Assembly (NCBI RefSeq): GCF_030253575.1
Contig: NC_080560.1
Span: 37,837,001-37,901,000 of the forward strand
DNA length: 64,000 bases
Reading direction: 5' to 3'
Source: Rhododendron vialii
Lineage: Eukaryota > Streptophyta > Magnoliopsida > Ericales > Ericaceae
Under the pieces are notes generated by a model. The model saw nothing but the letters and a program-made list of their open reading frames with translations. It searched no databases and was not told the origin of the DNA. Numbering within the stretch: position 1 is the stretch's first letter; each line of letters begins with the position of its first letter. Positions 10,782-23,305 of this stretch are shown piece by piece. Both the position numbers and the translations under genes were made by a program.

Positions 10782-11321
10782 ATGGCATCAACCTACAACA
10801 CCCCGCCAGCCCAAAACCTCTACGCCGACACCGCCGCCACCATCCGCCCCTGGCGCGACTTCCTCTCCCTCTCCTCCCTCTCCCTCCCCATCTCCTTCTC
10901 CGAGCTCAACTCCCGCCTCCCCTCCAACCTCCGCCACTTCCGCCTCAACTACGCCCTCCTCTTCCTCCTCGTCCTCCTCCTCTCCCTCCTCTCCCGCCCC
11001 CTCGCCCTCATCCTCGCCCTCCTCGCCCTCGCCGCCTGGTTCTTACTCTACCTCTCCCGCGAGGAGCCCCTCGCCGTCCTCGACTTCCAGATCGACGACC
11101 GGGCCGTGCTCGTCGTGCTCGCCTTCGCCACCGCTCTGGCCGTGACCTTGACCCACGTGTGGGCGAACGTCGTCATCGCGGCGCTGGTCTCAGCCGGTTT
11201 GGTCTGCTTGCATGCGGCGATTAGGTTTCCGGCGGATCCGGATTACGGGGAGTCGCCGTACGGCGCTTTGCTTTCTTCGGGCGCGGGTGATAGCCCCAGA
11301 GGGGCTTATTCTCATGTCTGA
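10782..11321 (+). CDS. PRA1 family protein
   Basis: This encodes a prenylated-Rab acceptor (PRA1) protein of 179 residues, the usual plant PRA1 size. These small membrane proteins act at the ER, Golgi and endosomes and bind prenylated Rab GTPases in vesicle traffic. The order is typical: a soluble N-terminus, the conserved PWRDFLSLSSLSLP stretch (24-36), NYALLFLLVLLL leading into one hydrophobic block (about 57-91), a short charged loop (LSREEPL), a second hydrophobic block (about 108-145), and a polar tail (DPDYGESPYGALL). Like many plant PRA1 genes it has no intron. The start was chosen because the protein begins MASTYNTPP just before the conserved region and a related leader precedes the broken copy at 9242. 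The codon use is strikingly C-rich at third positions (CTC and TCC runs), unlike the AT-rich flanks. The subfamily is not assigned. Confidence 0.92.
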   Translation: MASTYNTPPAQNLYADTAATIRPWRDFLSLSSLSLPISFSELNSRLPSNLRHFRLNYALLFLLVLLLSLLSRPLALILALLALAAWFLLYLSREEPLAVLDFQIDDRAVLVVLAFATALAVTLTHVWANVVIAALVSAGLVCLHAAIRFPADPDYGESPYGALLSSGAGDSPRGAYSHV

Positions 11322-11749
11322 AGAATTCGACTTCTGGATTGTTTCGGTGTGATCCGATTGGCTGAAATTGGGGAAAAAATGGAATTGGGGCGGAACGTGG
11401 TTGTGGCGATAGGGTAATTGTTACATTCTTGTAGTAGTTAATTATACGGATTGTTGATTTTGTCTTCTGCAGTTGATTAGTTCTTGTTCTTGTTGGATAT
11501 TAATCAGCTGATTAAAGTTATAGTTTTATCTTTCATATACATCACATGGATCTGATTTTGATTTGCAAATAGCAAAAGACTTAGGTCCTGTTTGGCCGCT
11601 TCCGTTTTGGACTTTAAATTATGCATTTTCGGATTGAAGGTGTTTACCCACAGATTATGGATTCTGAGAAATCAGAAATGAGATGGAGAATGTAGAATCT
11701 ACAAACTAAGGAATCGCCTTATAGGGCATCTCTTTCAGTGGCAGGTTGT

Positions 11750-12160
11750 GTATAGTCCCAGCAGAGCTTATTCTCGTATCTGAATTTTGATTTTCCGGAT
11801 TGTTTCGGTGGGTTCAATTGGCTAGAATTGGGGGAAAATGGTGACAAAAACAATAGATAATGAAAGTGCACAGATCCGGACACAAATGTGTCTGGAACTG
11901 TTTGACGTGTGTGAAACCACATTTCCCATGTGGGACCAAGGTGCACAGTTTCGGACACATCTTTGTCTGGACTATGCACTTTTGTTTGTGTCTGTAGCAT
12001 TACTCATAATGGAATTGGGGTGGCACGTGGTGGCACATTCTTCTAGTTGTTGATTATATGGATTGAATATCATTTAGTTTTCCATTTCCTTTACTGCAAT
12101 TGATTAATTCTTGTCTTGTTAGATATCAATCAGCTAATTAGTTACATCCCCTTTGGATTG
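11750..12160 (+). repeat. Partial duplicate of the PRA1 3' end, with an insertion
   Basis: The block from AGTCCCAGCAGAGCTTATTC onward repeats the end of the PRA1 coding region and its 3' flank (from 11291, AGCCCCAGAGGGGCTTATTC). Shared pieces include GGATTGTTTCGGTG, AATGGAATTGGGG, ACATTCTT and ATCAGCT(G/A)ATTA. Between the two halves of the copy lies about 150 bp absent from the original. Its core (about 11868-11985) has imperfect inverted ends, AAAGTGCACAGATCCGGACA facing TGTCTGGACTATGCACTTT, so it is probably a tiny MITE. The coding part is only the last few codons and is not in frame. Confidence 0.75.
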
Positions 12161-15100
12161 AGCTATTCGATTAGAGAATAAGAGAAAGGATTAGCCTTTG
12201 GACGCGTCCAGGAGATTAAGTCGGTGAATGTGTTCTACTTTTACATTTCTACTCAAGGCTTGAAATTTGTCTTCGGTTCCTTTTATGGGAGCCTTGAGTG
12301 CTTTTGTGTTTTTTTTCCCCCTTTGGCGGTATTTGCCTCTGTGTGAAAAGCTGATGGCTGCGGGAATGACGGTTATGTATATGCTGTTAGACCTTTAAAG
12401 CACCTTAGAGAAGCTGGGACTTCAATTGCAGTTTAAACTTGACTTATGCATATCATGGCACACATGCATATATGTGTTTATACAAGCAAAAGCTGATTCA
12501 TAGTTTACAAATTAACCAATAACAAGCTTCAGGATGGGGGACAAGCTTGCATCTGAAAGATGCTTCTTTGAGAATTTTTCGTCGTCTTCCTTCGCTGAGA
12601 TCTGTATTTGCAAACTTGCATAGTCTCTCAGAGTATTTCCTTGAAAGTAATGGGAATTCTTGTAGTTTTATTCTAGATTTTGGTGAATGGTCTTCCTTTT
12701 GGCCTTTAGGTTGGATAAAGCCTTGGTTTATAGTTCATAGAATTGTGACTGCAACAATCTTGTGTGGGTAATACATCAGGCAACATTTCAAGGCTTGAAA
12801 ATGGGGAAAATGTTGTTCAATAAACTCCTTAAAAAAGTTTACCTGTGGGTGGAGAGAATAGTAGAAAGTGTAAACTGTAAACTATAAACGTGTTCTCAAC
12901 TGAATGATGGATCTGTGATCGATGTTTTAGCTACACGAATGGATACCTTTTTCCATCGTCATTCCATTTGTTTTTCTCGTCTGTCGACGGGAGGTGTTCG
13001 ATCACAAAGTCTGTTATATGCAATTTTTTTTATTTCCATTTCCTATTGTGAATTCACTTGTGCTAGGTTGAATTGTTTTGTCGTATCCTTTAAATCAGTT
13101 TCCATGTTTTCCTTCACAAATTACAATCCCTTGTCACAGGAGTTTGAGGTCTTCAAGCTATGTCTTCCTTGTCATATGTGATTACTGCTCTGTTTCTTTT
13201 GCGATTACTGCTGGATTGCTTGTATTCTTGCCTTTTGGCCTTGTAAAAAAAGCATATTTAGCATGAAGCCATGAACTGTGGCTTCCCTTTTGCGATCTTT
13301 TTTTTTTTTTTTGCTGCTATATTTTCCTAAAAGTCCATAAGCTTGGAACTCCGTTTCATGTTTAGCTACTATATAAAGAATGTATCAGTGATGACTCTTT
13401 TGAATTTTCTTCTACTATCCTTTCACTTTAAGTATGTACCCCTCTTATTGTACTGTGTTTTGCTTATATATAAATCGAGTTTACTTTCTTTTTAAAAAAA
13501 AGTATGTACCCCTGTGATGATCGGTAGAGTAATTTCCCTGTATTGGCTGTTTAAGTTCTCCTGTAACGAACTAATGCTATCTTAATAGATTTTTCAAAAT
13601 AGTTACTCACAACTATTCGATATAGTATCTATGCTGATTCGAGTTTAGGCGGGTAGCCGTGTCTCCAAGTGAACTAATCAGGGTTGACCGTTGAAGATGG
13701 TCTATATCAAGCTGAGAAAACACGCACTAACCGATTGCGTTTTGAGATCTATTTGTTGGTTTCCCTCGAAAATTTTGTCTACTTCTCCTAAGTGAGCTGG
13801 CTCTCTGCTGGGAATTGGTTTTTCTTTTGGAGCAATTTTTCTCTTTTTCTCTTCTTTTTTTTTTTTTGTCTAAACTTTAACATCAGATGGATCTTGTTAG
13901 CTGAACAATCTAGTGGTCAAACACAGAACCCCTTTCTTTTCATGCATTTTTGGTGCATTTCTTTTGCTTTCGATGCCTTACATTATCCTTGAAGCCAAGA
14001 ACGAGTTGCAGTCTCTTTAAATAAGAACATGTAACCTTTTTTTATCGAAATGGCCCGCCACTGCCATTCTGCGATCGCCGATCAGGGTCAAGACGGCTAA
14101 ACGTTTTGGGGGTGAAACTCTGGCCTATGAAGTATTTCACGCCACATGATCAAGGATGAGCTCCTCTCCATACCACTTCCCATACCCAACCACACTCTCA
14201 ATTTTCGTCCACATCTCAAGTCCAAAATTATGATCCGAACCGTTCATCTCATAGAATGCGTAAACAATATGTTCACAAATGGATATGGATAGACGTGTGT
14301 GAACACCCGTTGACAGAGACCGTGGGCCTAACCCACATGGTTCGGTCTATCAGCATGCCCGCTATTCGGCCCTCCACTCCGTGTGTAAATGAAACCATAG
14401 ACTTTTTCAGTCCACAATCTTTTCCGTTTGATTGGGTTCAGTCTAATATTTGACTAGAAAGTTTTTTTTTTTTTCCCAAATTTTGAAATCCAAGGAGACA
14501 ATGCAGCAAACCACTAAGCACTCTAACCCACACTATAGGGGCTGTAGAGTGGCTGACCTGGCCGTTTATTTTGACGTCGACAGCTCAGATTTAATCCAAG
14601 CTCCTATTGATCAGAACCGTCCATTGTTTGGATTAAAATTTGAGCTGTCCATTGCCAAAATAGACGGGGGATTGGCCGCTCTAAAGCCCTATACGGCAGC
14701 CCGCCTTATAGGATCCCTGGTTCCCATTCAAGTAATGAAGTACCTAGGCGAAGAATGGACAAATACTAATTTTACTCTTCGCAACTTTGAATTCTGTTTG
14801 GGAGCAACTCATTTTTTTCCCCCCTTTTATCAAACATTTGGGCACAATCCCGTGACCAATAAAGGAATTTCATCTACTTTTTTCTTCGGTATAAACTTTA
14901 CGACTAAGCAAATTAATCTCGTTAAATATTAACCGAAATAGAAATGCGAAAATAAGACCAAACTCCCTCAAAAATACAACAAACAAACAGGCTAGCTAGA
15001 ATGTTGTGTAGTTCCAATATTGTTTTTCTTTTGTTGTAAAACCAGTATCTCAAGCCACCCTACATTATTTTCTACATGCACGCAACCCCAACCATCATCG

Positions 15101-15248
15101 CTGATTCTGTATGCATACGGGTAATACGATTAAAGATTTTACACTAAACTTTCTCTACAACAAATTTATTATTAATCTAAAAAACAGGAAGTTTTGGACC
15201 AGGGGGACTTGAGTCTGAGTATTGTTGTTCGAAGATATTTGAAAAGAG
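12161..15248. other. Intergenic, no gene seen; one MITE
   Basis: This is the gap between PRA1 (+) and the 3' end of the DRIP-like gene (-). It is AT-rich with T-runs, for example near 13300 and 13850. Open frames here have no recognisable domain. The only structured feature I can support is the fold-back at 14530-14694. Confidence 0.5.
14530..14694. repeat. Fold-back MITE-like element, about 165 bp
   Basis: The left arm (CTATAGGGGCTGTAGAG, then CAGCTCAGATTTAATCCA) and the right arm (TGGATTAAAATTTGAGCTG, then CTCTAAAGCCCTATA) are imperfect inverted repeats around a centre near 14613. The open frame running across it is a by-product. No target duplication was identified. Confidence 0.6.
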
Positions 15249-18200
15249 CTATGTTTTTCGACCATAACAGAGAACCATGACAAAGTCCTCAGCTGAGCGT
15301 CCCACCGCTGTCTTTAATGTCTCCGATTTCGGTGCTCTTCGCGACCACAAGTCGATCAAGTTACGGAGTTGCAAGTCGGGAGGCACTAGGTGGCCCTGCA
15401 TTGTGATCTCCACCTGAGACATCTCAGAGAAAATGTATTAATGAGCAAAACATTTTGTAGCCCTGTTTGCTGGAGTGAACTAACTAATGACAAACCAAAG
15501 TGCACTTCACTTTGGCGTTAGAAATAGGAATTGGATTTGGATTTTCTCAAGTCGTTGATTTGAACAGGACAGGACAGTTCAAATCTGAATCTTCCATTGC
15601 TGTAATTAATGGTTTTGATTTGCTCAAAGACTCTTGCCGAGTTGCCGGTGAGTTGATTCTTACCGGCAAAGTCTCTAAGCAAATCCGACTCGGTGATTAT
15701 AGCAGTACGTATGATCCAAATTTGAATTCCTACCGGCAAAAATCTCAGAGCAAATCTGAACCGGTGATTATAGCAACATGTATGGTTCAGATTTGAATTG
15801 TCTCGTCCAGTCTAAGTTTTGGACGGGAGAGAATCCGAACCCTAAATTTCCTTGCTATGAGAAATAGCAGGAACTAAGGAATCAACAATAGAAAATGGAT
15901 AACCAAAAATTATTTAGGAAGCGATGAATGAAAAGGGCAGCGTACCTCAGCTTCACTGTAAAGATTCAGCTTTTTCACAATATACTTTTGGATGAAGGAA
16001 ACTGGTAAATTTGCATTCCTGTGGCAGGGGAAGGGGGGAAAAAAAAATCAAACCATATATATCATTAAAAAGCCCAGCAAAAAGAGAAGTTTATGGGTGC
16101 AAAATAGGGTATAATTCATGTGGTACCCGAACACGCATCCGAGCCGCCATGTGGTACCCAATTTGCACACAAAAACTTCTCCAGCAAAAAACGTTACAAA
16201 GACACTATCTAAGCCAAATCACAGAGAGTTTAAAGCAAATCCAATCCCAGTTTGAAAAATGGAACTTTATTAGGGTAACTTTCCTTTCCACAGGGCCAGG
16301 GGAAACTCTAGTGATGTTTCAAGCACAATATCCTAGAAAATGAATGTCTTATTCAAACTGGATACGTGGTGTCGAGGTGCACAAGCTTGTCAGAGCACCC
16401 GGTTATCAAACACAACGGAAAATGCGGTATAAAAATATCGTGCAAAGATTAGAACTGGTAACTCTAGTGTGGTTAAGGGACTTACTTTATCCTCAAGTAG
16501 CAAGAAGGTATCTGTGGCAGGGGTGCATCTCCTTCCCTGAAATCAGATATTAGTCATGGAACACACAGTTAACCCAAATAAGAGAATGACAAGACCTAGT
16601 TAACAGTCAGTAGAAAAATTATAGAAGAGTAAGGGAGTTTTCCAAAATCATTGCGGTGGCAACCGCTGCCACTTGTCCCCTGGTTACCCCGTTGCATAAA
16701 GAGAGAAAAATTTGAGGAATAGTCATCCATGATTACGGATTGCGACACTGCATTTCATTTTTCATATGGCCAACACTTCATCCTGATGAAGCAAAATCCT
16801 GACACTTTTTTGTGAAACTTCTCTCTGTCGAAAGGGTTTCTAGACGATTATTTTTATGCTTATGAATGTAAGTGCAGATAAAATAGAAGAACCTAACTGG
16901 GAATCAGAAGCAACTAAGGAGAACCAAATTGGATGAGCTCCTTCATTGGACACAGTGCTGGCAGCATTAACCAAAGCTTGTGGTGCAATATTTCCCCCTT
17001 CACAGGATCCATCTCTTTTCCAGTGAACCCCGAAATACTTTCTAGGTTTCGATGGACTGGATGGCACAAGATGTGATCCCCCCTCCTCAACATCATTGAA
17101 CTGAACCGATCGCTCCTTGGATTTGGTTTTGTTCGTCAGTGCTTCATCTGAACGGATGCTTGTTGGTACTGATTTGCCTGAACCGGATGGCACAAGATGT
17201 GATCCACCCTCCTCAACGACATTGAACCGAACCGATCGCTCCTTGGATTTTGTTTTGTTCACCGGTGCTTCATCCGAACGGATGCTCGGTGGTACTGATT
17301 TGGTCACAGACAATGGCATGGGAGGATTTCCAAGTCTTGTCGCATCTGCAGCTTCTACAAGGCAATTCAAGGGTTTCCAGATATCAGCCATTCCATCCAA
17401 TGGCGTAACCACAGGATCCACTGCACCTTTTTTAGGCATTTTCTGCTTAGAGGACTCACCATCATGTAAATTCTGCAGCATTATAACAGTTGGCACAAAA
17501 TGTTTACTGGTGTGAAATCATAAATATGTGCAAATTATAGCTTCCAGATTGAAAATAGAGCAGGTTCTACTTTACCTATGATGTCCACACACATAATTTT
17601 CATGCCAAAATCCTTCGCAACATGCAGTAAAGGCCGGGGATTTTCAAAATCAAGACCACATTTATACAGATTACCTAACAACTCTAGAGTAATTCCGAAC
17701 AAGCAATCCATAGAGATCTTACCTGCTCTTTGTATCGAGTAATCTTGCTTAGAGTTAAATGAGGGCTTGAGCTTTTACGACTTTCCTCCTCTTTTCCAGT
17801 AGGCTCGTTAATCGATAGTGTGGATCCTCTAGGAGCATAGGCCTTTTTCGGCCCGGGTTTCTTTCTTCCAATCATACCAGTCTCACTTGATGCCTTAGGT
17901 TGTCTAACCAAGGAAGAGATAGACATAGACCTCTTCTTTCTTCTTCCAGGCAATGGAACAGAATGAACATCGTCAGTTTCCTCTGGCTCTTTAGTAGCAG
18001 CAGGCAGTGGGATAGAGGGCCCGGATTTCGGTTCCTTGGACTCTTTTCTAGTTGAGGGATTGAAGAGTATCGCCCGAATATCTTGCAAATAGTGGTCAGG
18101 CCTGCAGTTCATCAGGAAAAAAACAGAGGAAATTTCGATTAGAACAGCATTAAATTTGTTCCAATCTTACGCAAACATTCCATTTTACCATCACAGATGG

Positions 18201-21200
18201 GCATTTGCATATTTTCTAATGAAGCACGTCAGGCAAACCTCAAGGGCGTAAATTGGATTTCGCCCATTTGTATTTTACAGAATCTTCTTTAACCTAAGAA
18301 AGTGGCCCAGGCCAGTAGTAGTATTATCCAGTCTCGTGCACAAAATCTGATGTAGAACCAATCCCAATCAAATCCGTGTTCTGTCCGAAATTTCTACGGC
18401 CACTCTTTTCTTTCGCTTATGCAAAGGAAAATCGTGTTACGTATTGGTGAAAGTAGAATCTCAAAATTAACTAGAGGAGCAGCAGGCTAGTAACCTTTAG
18501 GTAGAAAGATGACACAAGAAAGGTCCATAGTCCGAAGAAAAAAAAATCTTATGCCATCTTTGTTCGCAGACAAACGATGATTACAATTCTTCAATGAATG
18601 TCATGCTAGTGCCAAACTTGCAAAAGGTCTCAACTCTGTAAGTCAAATTCCTAAGGAGGACAACCCTGTTAGCTAGCTTGGCAGACTACAGGCCTTTTAG
18701 CCTTATAGGAAGCATGTGTAAAGTCTTGGCCACTGGCCAGAGTGTTGGCTGCAAGACTAAATTAAAACTGGTGCTACCATGCACACGTCCGATTTTGATA
18801 ACTCAGGTGTCTGGGTCAACTTACGCGCACCTCAATTAATCTAGGGGACCAATCCGCCACCGTGTGTGGTTGGTGCCTCCATGTCTAGTGAGGAACAGTC
18901 TGCTTTTGTTGGAGGAAGAAATATATGGGATTCTTATTGCTAATGAGGTGGTGGATTGCTGGAGAAAGAAGAAACAAATTAAAAGGGCTACTTCTTAAGC
19001 TAGATTTTGAAAAGGCCTAATATACGTTGGAAGTATCTGTTTTCAATGCGAGAAAAAAAATTATTTCTTCCAAAATGGATCATGTGGATCAAAGAGTGTG
19101 CGCACAGCTGGAGTTTATATATGTTCGAGTCAATGGATCACAAACTCTTGAGTTCAATATACAAAACGGGCTAAGACAAGGAGACCCTCTATCTCCTGTT
19201 TGTTCGCAGTGGCTATTGAAGGCGTAAATATGTTATTCAAGAGAACAAAGGGCTTGGGTACCATTAAAGAGATTTATGTGGGATCCCACGGTCCAGTACT
19301 TACAACCTACAACTTGCTGATGATTCTTTGATATTTGGCGAAGCTAACTTGGAGGAACTGATGAAAATCAATCCATACATCAAGACTGGGTTTGTACTTA
19401 ATTTGTGCACTACTATGGAGTAATTTGGACCCAGGCTAGGCAAATATTGCTTGTGAAAATTAGTCTAAAACAAAATGCCAAGTCATGAGTGAGCCCAATA
19501 TTGGAGTGACAAAAAAAAAAGTGTTGGGCTAATCATTTTGGCTAACATGGCTCATTTGCTTAGCGGGTTGGAGATGCTCTGAGCCTTCTAATTAGCCTTC
19601 CTAACCAAGACTCATAAGGCACGAACTATATTTTTTAAGTAATTTAACTTTATTTACCAAATCAATTACAATAAGTAAAAATCACATGAGTAGAGCCAAA
19701 AAAAATTCCCAAAAAAAAGAAAAACCATCTTAATTCATTTGCAATTTCTAGTCTAGTGATAAAGAATATTAATTCAAGAAGCAGTACTTAACTATATACC
19801 CTCTGATGTTCCGTAATCGATTTACATAATTAATCATAACAAAAGTGATAGGATCCTCAGTCCATGAAAGGGTCCATCCATTTACTTGTCCAGATACTTT
19901 CTTGGACCAAGTTTCCTGGACAGTACCAGGCCTCTAATCATAACCATGTGGAGCAAACTAACTATGGTGCCCCACACTCAGGCTAAGGCAGGGCTCCGGT
20001 AGAGAGTCTCGCTAAACGTCTGGATGGGGGTTACAAGTCCATATCTCTTGGTGAATGCAAAAGTTTAGTGCTCTACATACTAGATCATGACTCCACATCG
20101 TACAAGTCCTTTAAAAGGCGTGAAGGTGCTAGAGCCCTTCAGAATTTTACAATTAAACATGCTTGTCTTGCAACAACAATGTAAGAATGGAGGACTTGCT
20201 AAGAAGTCCATGGAGTTTTAGCGGCCGAAGCAAACCATATTATACAACGTGGGAGCGGGTTGCTAACATTAGCACCTTGGAAGCCAACTATGTTTTCACG
20301 TAAGCATATTATTTGCATACACTTTAAGCAAGAAAACTGTTTTAACTACCATGCCCACGTTATTGTTAGACTATGACACTATGAATGGATCTTGGTGCAT
20401 GTAATGATGTCATATCAGCACTCGCACACAGTGTTCAAAAAATTGGAATTAATTGTTATACGTCGATTGTCGATTACTAGGCCTCAAAGCTCGAAAGGAG
20501 CCGACCGCTGCACAAAGCACCAAAGGAAAGCCTACTAGAATATCAATTCATATCATTTATATGGCATACATACTTCTTAAATCCATGTTCTATGACATTT
20601 CTCTTGACATGCAGTTCCTGAGTTCCATAGTAATTGTCGTGAAGTATATGCAACAAGAACACAATTATATCCAAAATGCTAGGGTTCATAAAGACCAGTC
20701 ATATCCAAAACACTTGAGCCAGAGCTAGTGGACTCCCGGTGTAATGTGACGGGACAATGTTCCTTGGTGAAGGTATATGTTGAGATGCCTTGCCTACCTC
20801 CGTGGTTGTTCACAAAAAGAGGAAAAAGTTCAAAGAAAGTACCTGAGTCTTTCCAATGGAGCACAACCAAGATAAACGTTGCATACTGGACAGCAATCCA
20901 ACTCTTCTCTCGTTATCTTATTATATATGCACTTCTTGCAAACTGTTTCCAAATTAACAAATAAACAAGTATCAATATAGAATCACACTTAGCTTGTTAA
21001 TTATAGTTAGCGTGGCTTCATTCATGGCACCAACTACAGCAGTTGATGTTACCTTACATAACACATTCAATGGAGTTAGTGGCACAACAGATGATACTCA
21101 AATGTGATGCATAGAATATTTGAAGTAGGAGTAAAGTTTCACATGTTACTCAAATTTCGTTGTCCATGCCAGGAAAAATAGGATGCATATCAAACATTTA

Positions 21201-22556
21201 AACTTAATAAAGTCTTTATAAATACAAACTTTGATCTAGTGTGAGGCACATACCCACCATGTTTTTCATTTTGGGATTTTTTTTATAAACAAATACTTGT
21301 GACATCTTTCCTTTGTGCAAAAGTCAAAACTGACTTGACCCACGAAATTCTTGAGAAAAAAAAGAACGCAGCTCAAAAAAAAAAATATTTATGCAGCCTT
21401 CTTAACAAAATAAAAAGTGTTGATCCAAATTAAGTTTTCACAACATTACTTTTGGGTCTAATGTGGTGCTTATAGTTCACATTAACCACACTATCCAATG
21501 GGTCTCACTAGCTTGAATATATGATTTTGTTATGTAGATGATGTTGGAGGAAGAGATTTTCCCACAAAATCAAGCGCACTTCACTAAGGGTAAAAATAAA
21601 ATAAAAAGCACAATTCACTAATTTCACAGACAATTAATAAACTGCAAATCAAGAATTCACTATTCTCATTTCACAAACCTAGTTATTGTGTTACTCTACA
21701 TCCCCTCTTTGGGTTCCCCAACCAATCGATCTTCATCTATTTTTTTTCCCCACTAACTCATCATGTCTCCTAACCTCAATGCACAAAATCTCTAGCTAAT
21801 TAATCTTAGAGTGGACATCAGATGATACTCAAATGTGGTTACAGTAACAATGTTTGATCTCTATGATTTTTGGGCGATATTCGATTTGCATAGTAAGGCG
21901 AGCTAAAAGTAGTTCTTTTGAAGAAGTGAGCTCAAAGTAGTTCAACTCGAACATAACGAATATATACATGCAGCCCCTAAAACCAACTCAAACGTATAAC
22001 ATGAACATGCAAGGCTATTATACATCATAGGCTTTCACGTGTATAGATTTATTAATAGAGCACAGATCAAATAGAATCAAAATCTTCATCTTGTTTATCA
22101 AAAATCCGGTATATATATATATAGCTACTATCTTGCAAATCGAAATGAGAAAATTAAAAATAACACAAAAAAACAGCAATCTGGCATTACTCTACTCCTC
22201 GACCTAGCTAGGTAAGTATCATCGATCAGTCCTGTAAACACATATCAGAAGATATATAAACATACAGATCACAATTTCAATCAGAATACAGCGCAAAAAT
22301 GAAGAGCGAGGGAGACCCATGTCGCAAAACCGCGAATTAATCAACACCCATATCCTAGAAAAGCTACAAATCTTTAGATGAAAATTCGAGGATAAAAAAA
22401 CAGATTTTGAGAGAGAGAGAGAGGGGTTCAATCACATGAGTGAAGACATTCAGAGATGGTGGTAGCATTTCTGAAGAGCTTATGGCAGATTGGGCATGTC
22501 ATGCATGGTAGTATCGTTTCGGTCTGAATTGCAACAAACTGTCTATCACTCGTCAT
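15249..22556 (-). CDS. DRIP2: DRIP-like E3 ubiquitin ligase (RING plus RAWUL)
   Basis: This is a homologue of the DREB2A-INTERACTING PROTEINs, nuclear RING ubiquitin ligases related to Polycomb RING1/BMI1 that in Arabidopsis mark DREB2A for degradation and so restrain drought responses. Seven exons join in phase to 487 codons: 22556-22436, 20942-20843, 18101-17723, 17472-16898, 16536-16486, 16018-15946 and 15413-15249. Exons 1-2 form the C3HC4 RING (C21, C24, C37, H39, C42, C45, C58, C61; CMTCPICHKL and ELDCCPVC), followed by RPDHYLQDIR. Exon 3 has a basic stretch (GRRKKRS) that could be a nuclear signal. Exon 4 has the family motif PLNCLVEAA and IWFSLVAS plus a 42-residue tandem duplication. 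Exons 5-7 form the RAWUL domain, ending EDFVMVLCYGRKT. The start at 22556 was preferred because an upstream in-frame ATG would add a translated TATA/GA microsatellite. The family call is sure. DRIP1 versus DRIP2 is not settled. Confidence 0.9.
17050..17301 (-). repeat. 126-bp tandem duplication in exon 4 of the DRIP-like gene
   Basis: Two in-frame copies (17301-17176 and 17175-17050) encode 42 residues each, starting KSVPPSIRSDEAPVNKTKSK and KSVPTSIRSDEALTNKTKSK and both containing EEGGSHLVPS. They differ at only a few residues, so the duplication is fairly recent or kept similar. It lies in the linker between the RING region and the RAWUL domain and lengthens the protein without breaking the frame. 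Confidence 0.92.
18620..19430 (+). mobile_element. Degenerate L1-type LINE reverse transcriptase fragment
   Basis: The plus strand, in shifting frames, spells typical plant LINE reverse transcriptase pieces: LADYRPFSLIGSMCKVLA near 18680, EQSAFVGGRNIWDS near 18895, NGLRQGDPLSPVC at about 19165-19210, and LADDSLIFGEANLEEL near 19315, where ADD is the catalytic motif. Stops and frameshifts interrupt it, so it is dead. It lies in intron 2 of the DRIP-like gene, antisense to it. The borders are approximate. Confidence 0.85.
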
Positions 22557-22565
22557 AATCCCAAA

Positions 22566-22567
<2 letters not shown>

Positions 22568-22642
<75 letters not shown>

Positions 22643-22662
22643 ATATATATATATATATATAT
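22568..22662. repeat. (CT)35 then (AT)n microsatellite at the DRIP 5' end
   Basis: About 71 bases of pure CT (22568-22638) are followed by an AT run to 22662. On the gene's strand this is (TA)n then (GA)n ending 11 bases upstream of the chosen ATG, so it is probably 5' leader or proximal promoter. GA repeats are known binding sites of plant BBR/BPC (GAGA-binding) factors. Confidence 0.95.
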
Positions 22663-22854
22663 GTGTATAGATTGGTCACAAAGCCTGACAGTGACAGCTT
22701 TTTACGGACGTACCCACAAGAGATTGCATGCTACCCGATTAGATATGAAATAAAAATCATGAGATTTTTGCCTCATTCCTCGCGAGAACGCTCAGTCACA
22801 CACAACAACAAAAAAGTGAAAAGAGAAAAGAAAAGAAAAAAACCTACAATCCCC

Positions 22855-22857
<3 letters not shown>

Positions 22858-22925
<68 letters not shown>
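22858..22925. repeat. (CT)n microsatellite upstream of the DRIP-like gene
   Basis: This is a second uninterrupted CT tract of about 68 bases, 220 bp further upstream on the gene's strand. A third tract of about 36 bases lies at 23104-23139. Open frames across these tracts (poly Arg-Glu or Leu-Ser) are artefacts. Confidence 0.95.
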
Positions 22926-22929
<4 letters not shown>

Positions 22930-23100
22930 AGATACAGCTTTCTTCCTCTCTCACTCTCTATATACATGTGCATAGATCTAGCTATAGAGAGAGAAATGGG
23001 TAGGATCACTCGAAGAGAACCCAAGTGGGTTTAATTCTTTTAGGATTTGGACAATGGAGGCGTCTGGAATAACGATTCCAGTGATGATGATATGTTCGAG

Positions 23101-23142
<42 letters not shown>

Positions 23143-23305
23143 GAAGTATTTTGCGACAGAGGCCGAAATGGAGTGAATGTATATACACACACGTTTGGGA
23201 AAAAGAGAGCCAAAGCTGTATTCAGTGTCTTAACCTGCGCACGTATTGACACGAGTGCTTAACGAGTGGGATTTATTGAGGGTTTACCGCACACAGGCTC
23301 AAAAT

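Noticed and set aside
10729-11145. Pro/Ser-rich frame overlapping PRA1
   Set aside because: Shifted reading of the C-rich PRA1 codons; the other frame encodes the known family.
22428-23190. Open frames of repeated Arg-Glu or Leu-Ser across the CT tracts
   Set aside because: They are translations of CT/GA microsatellites. Only the RING part (22436-22556) is kept as coding.
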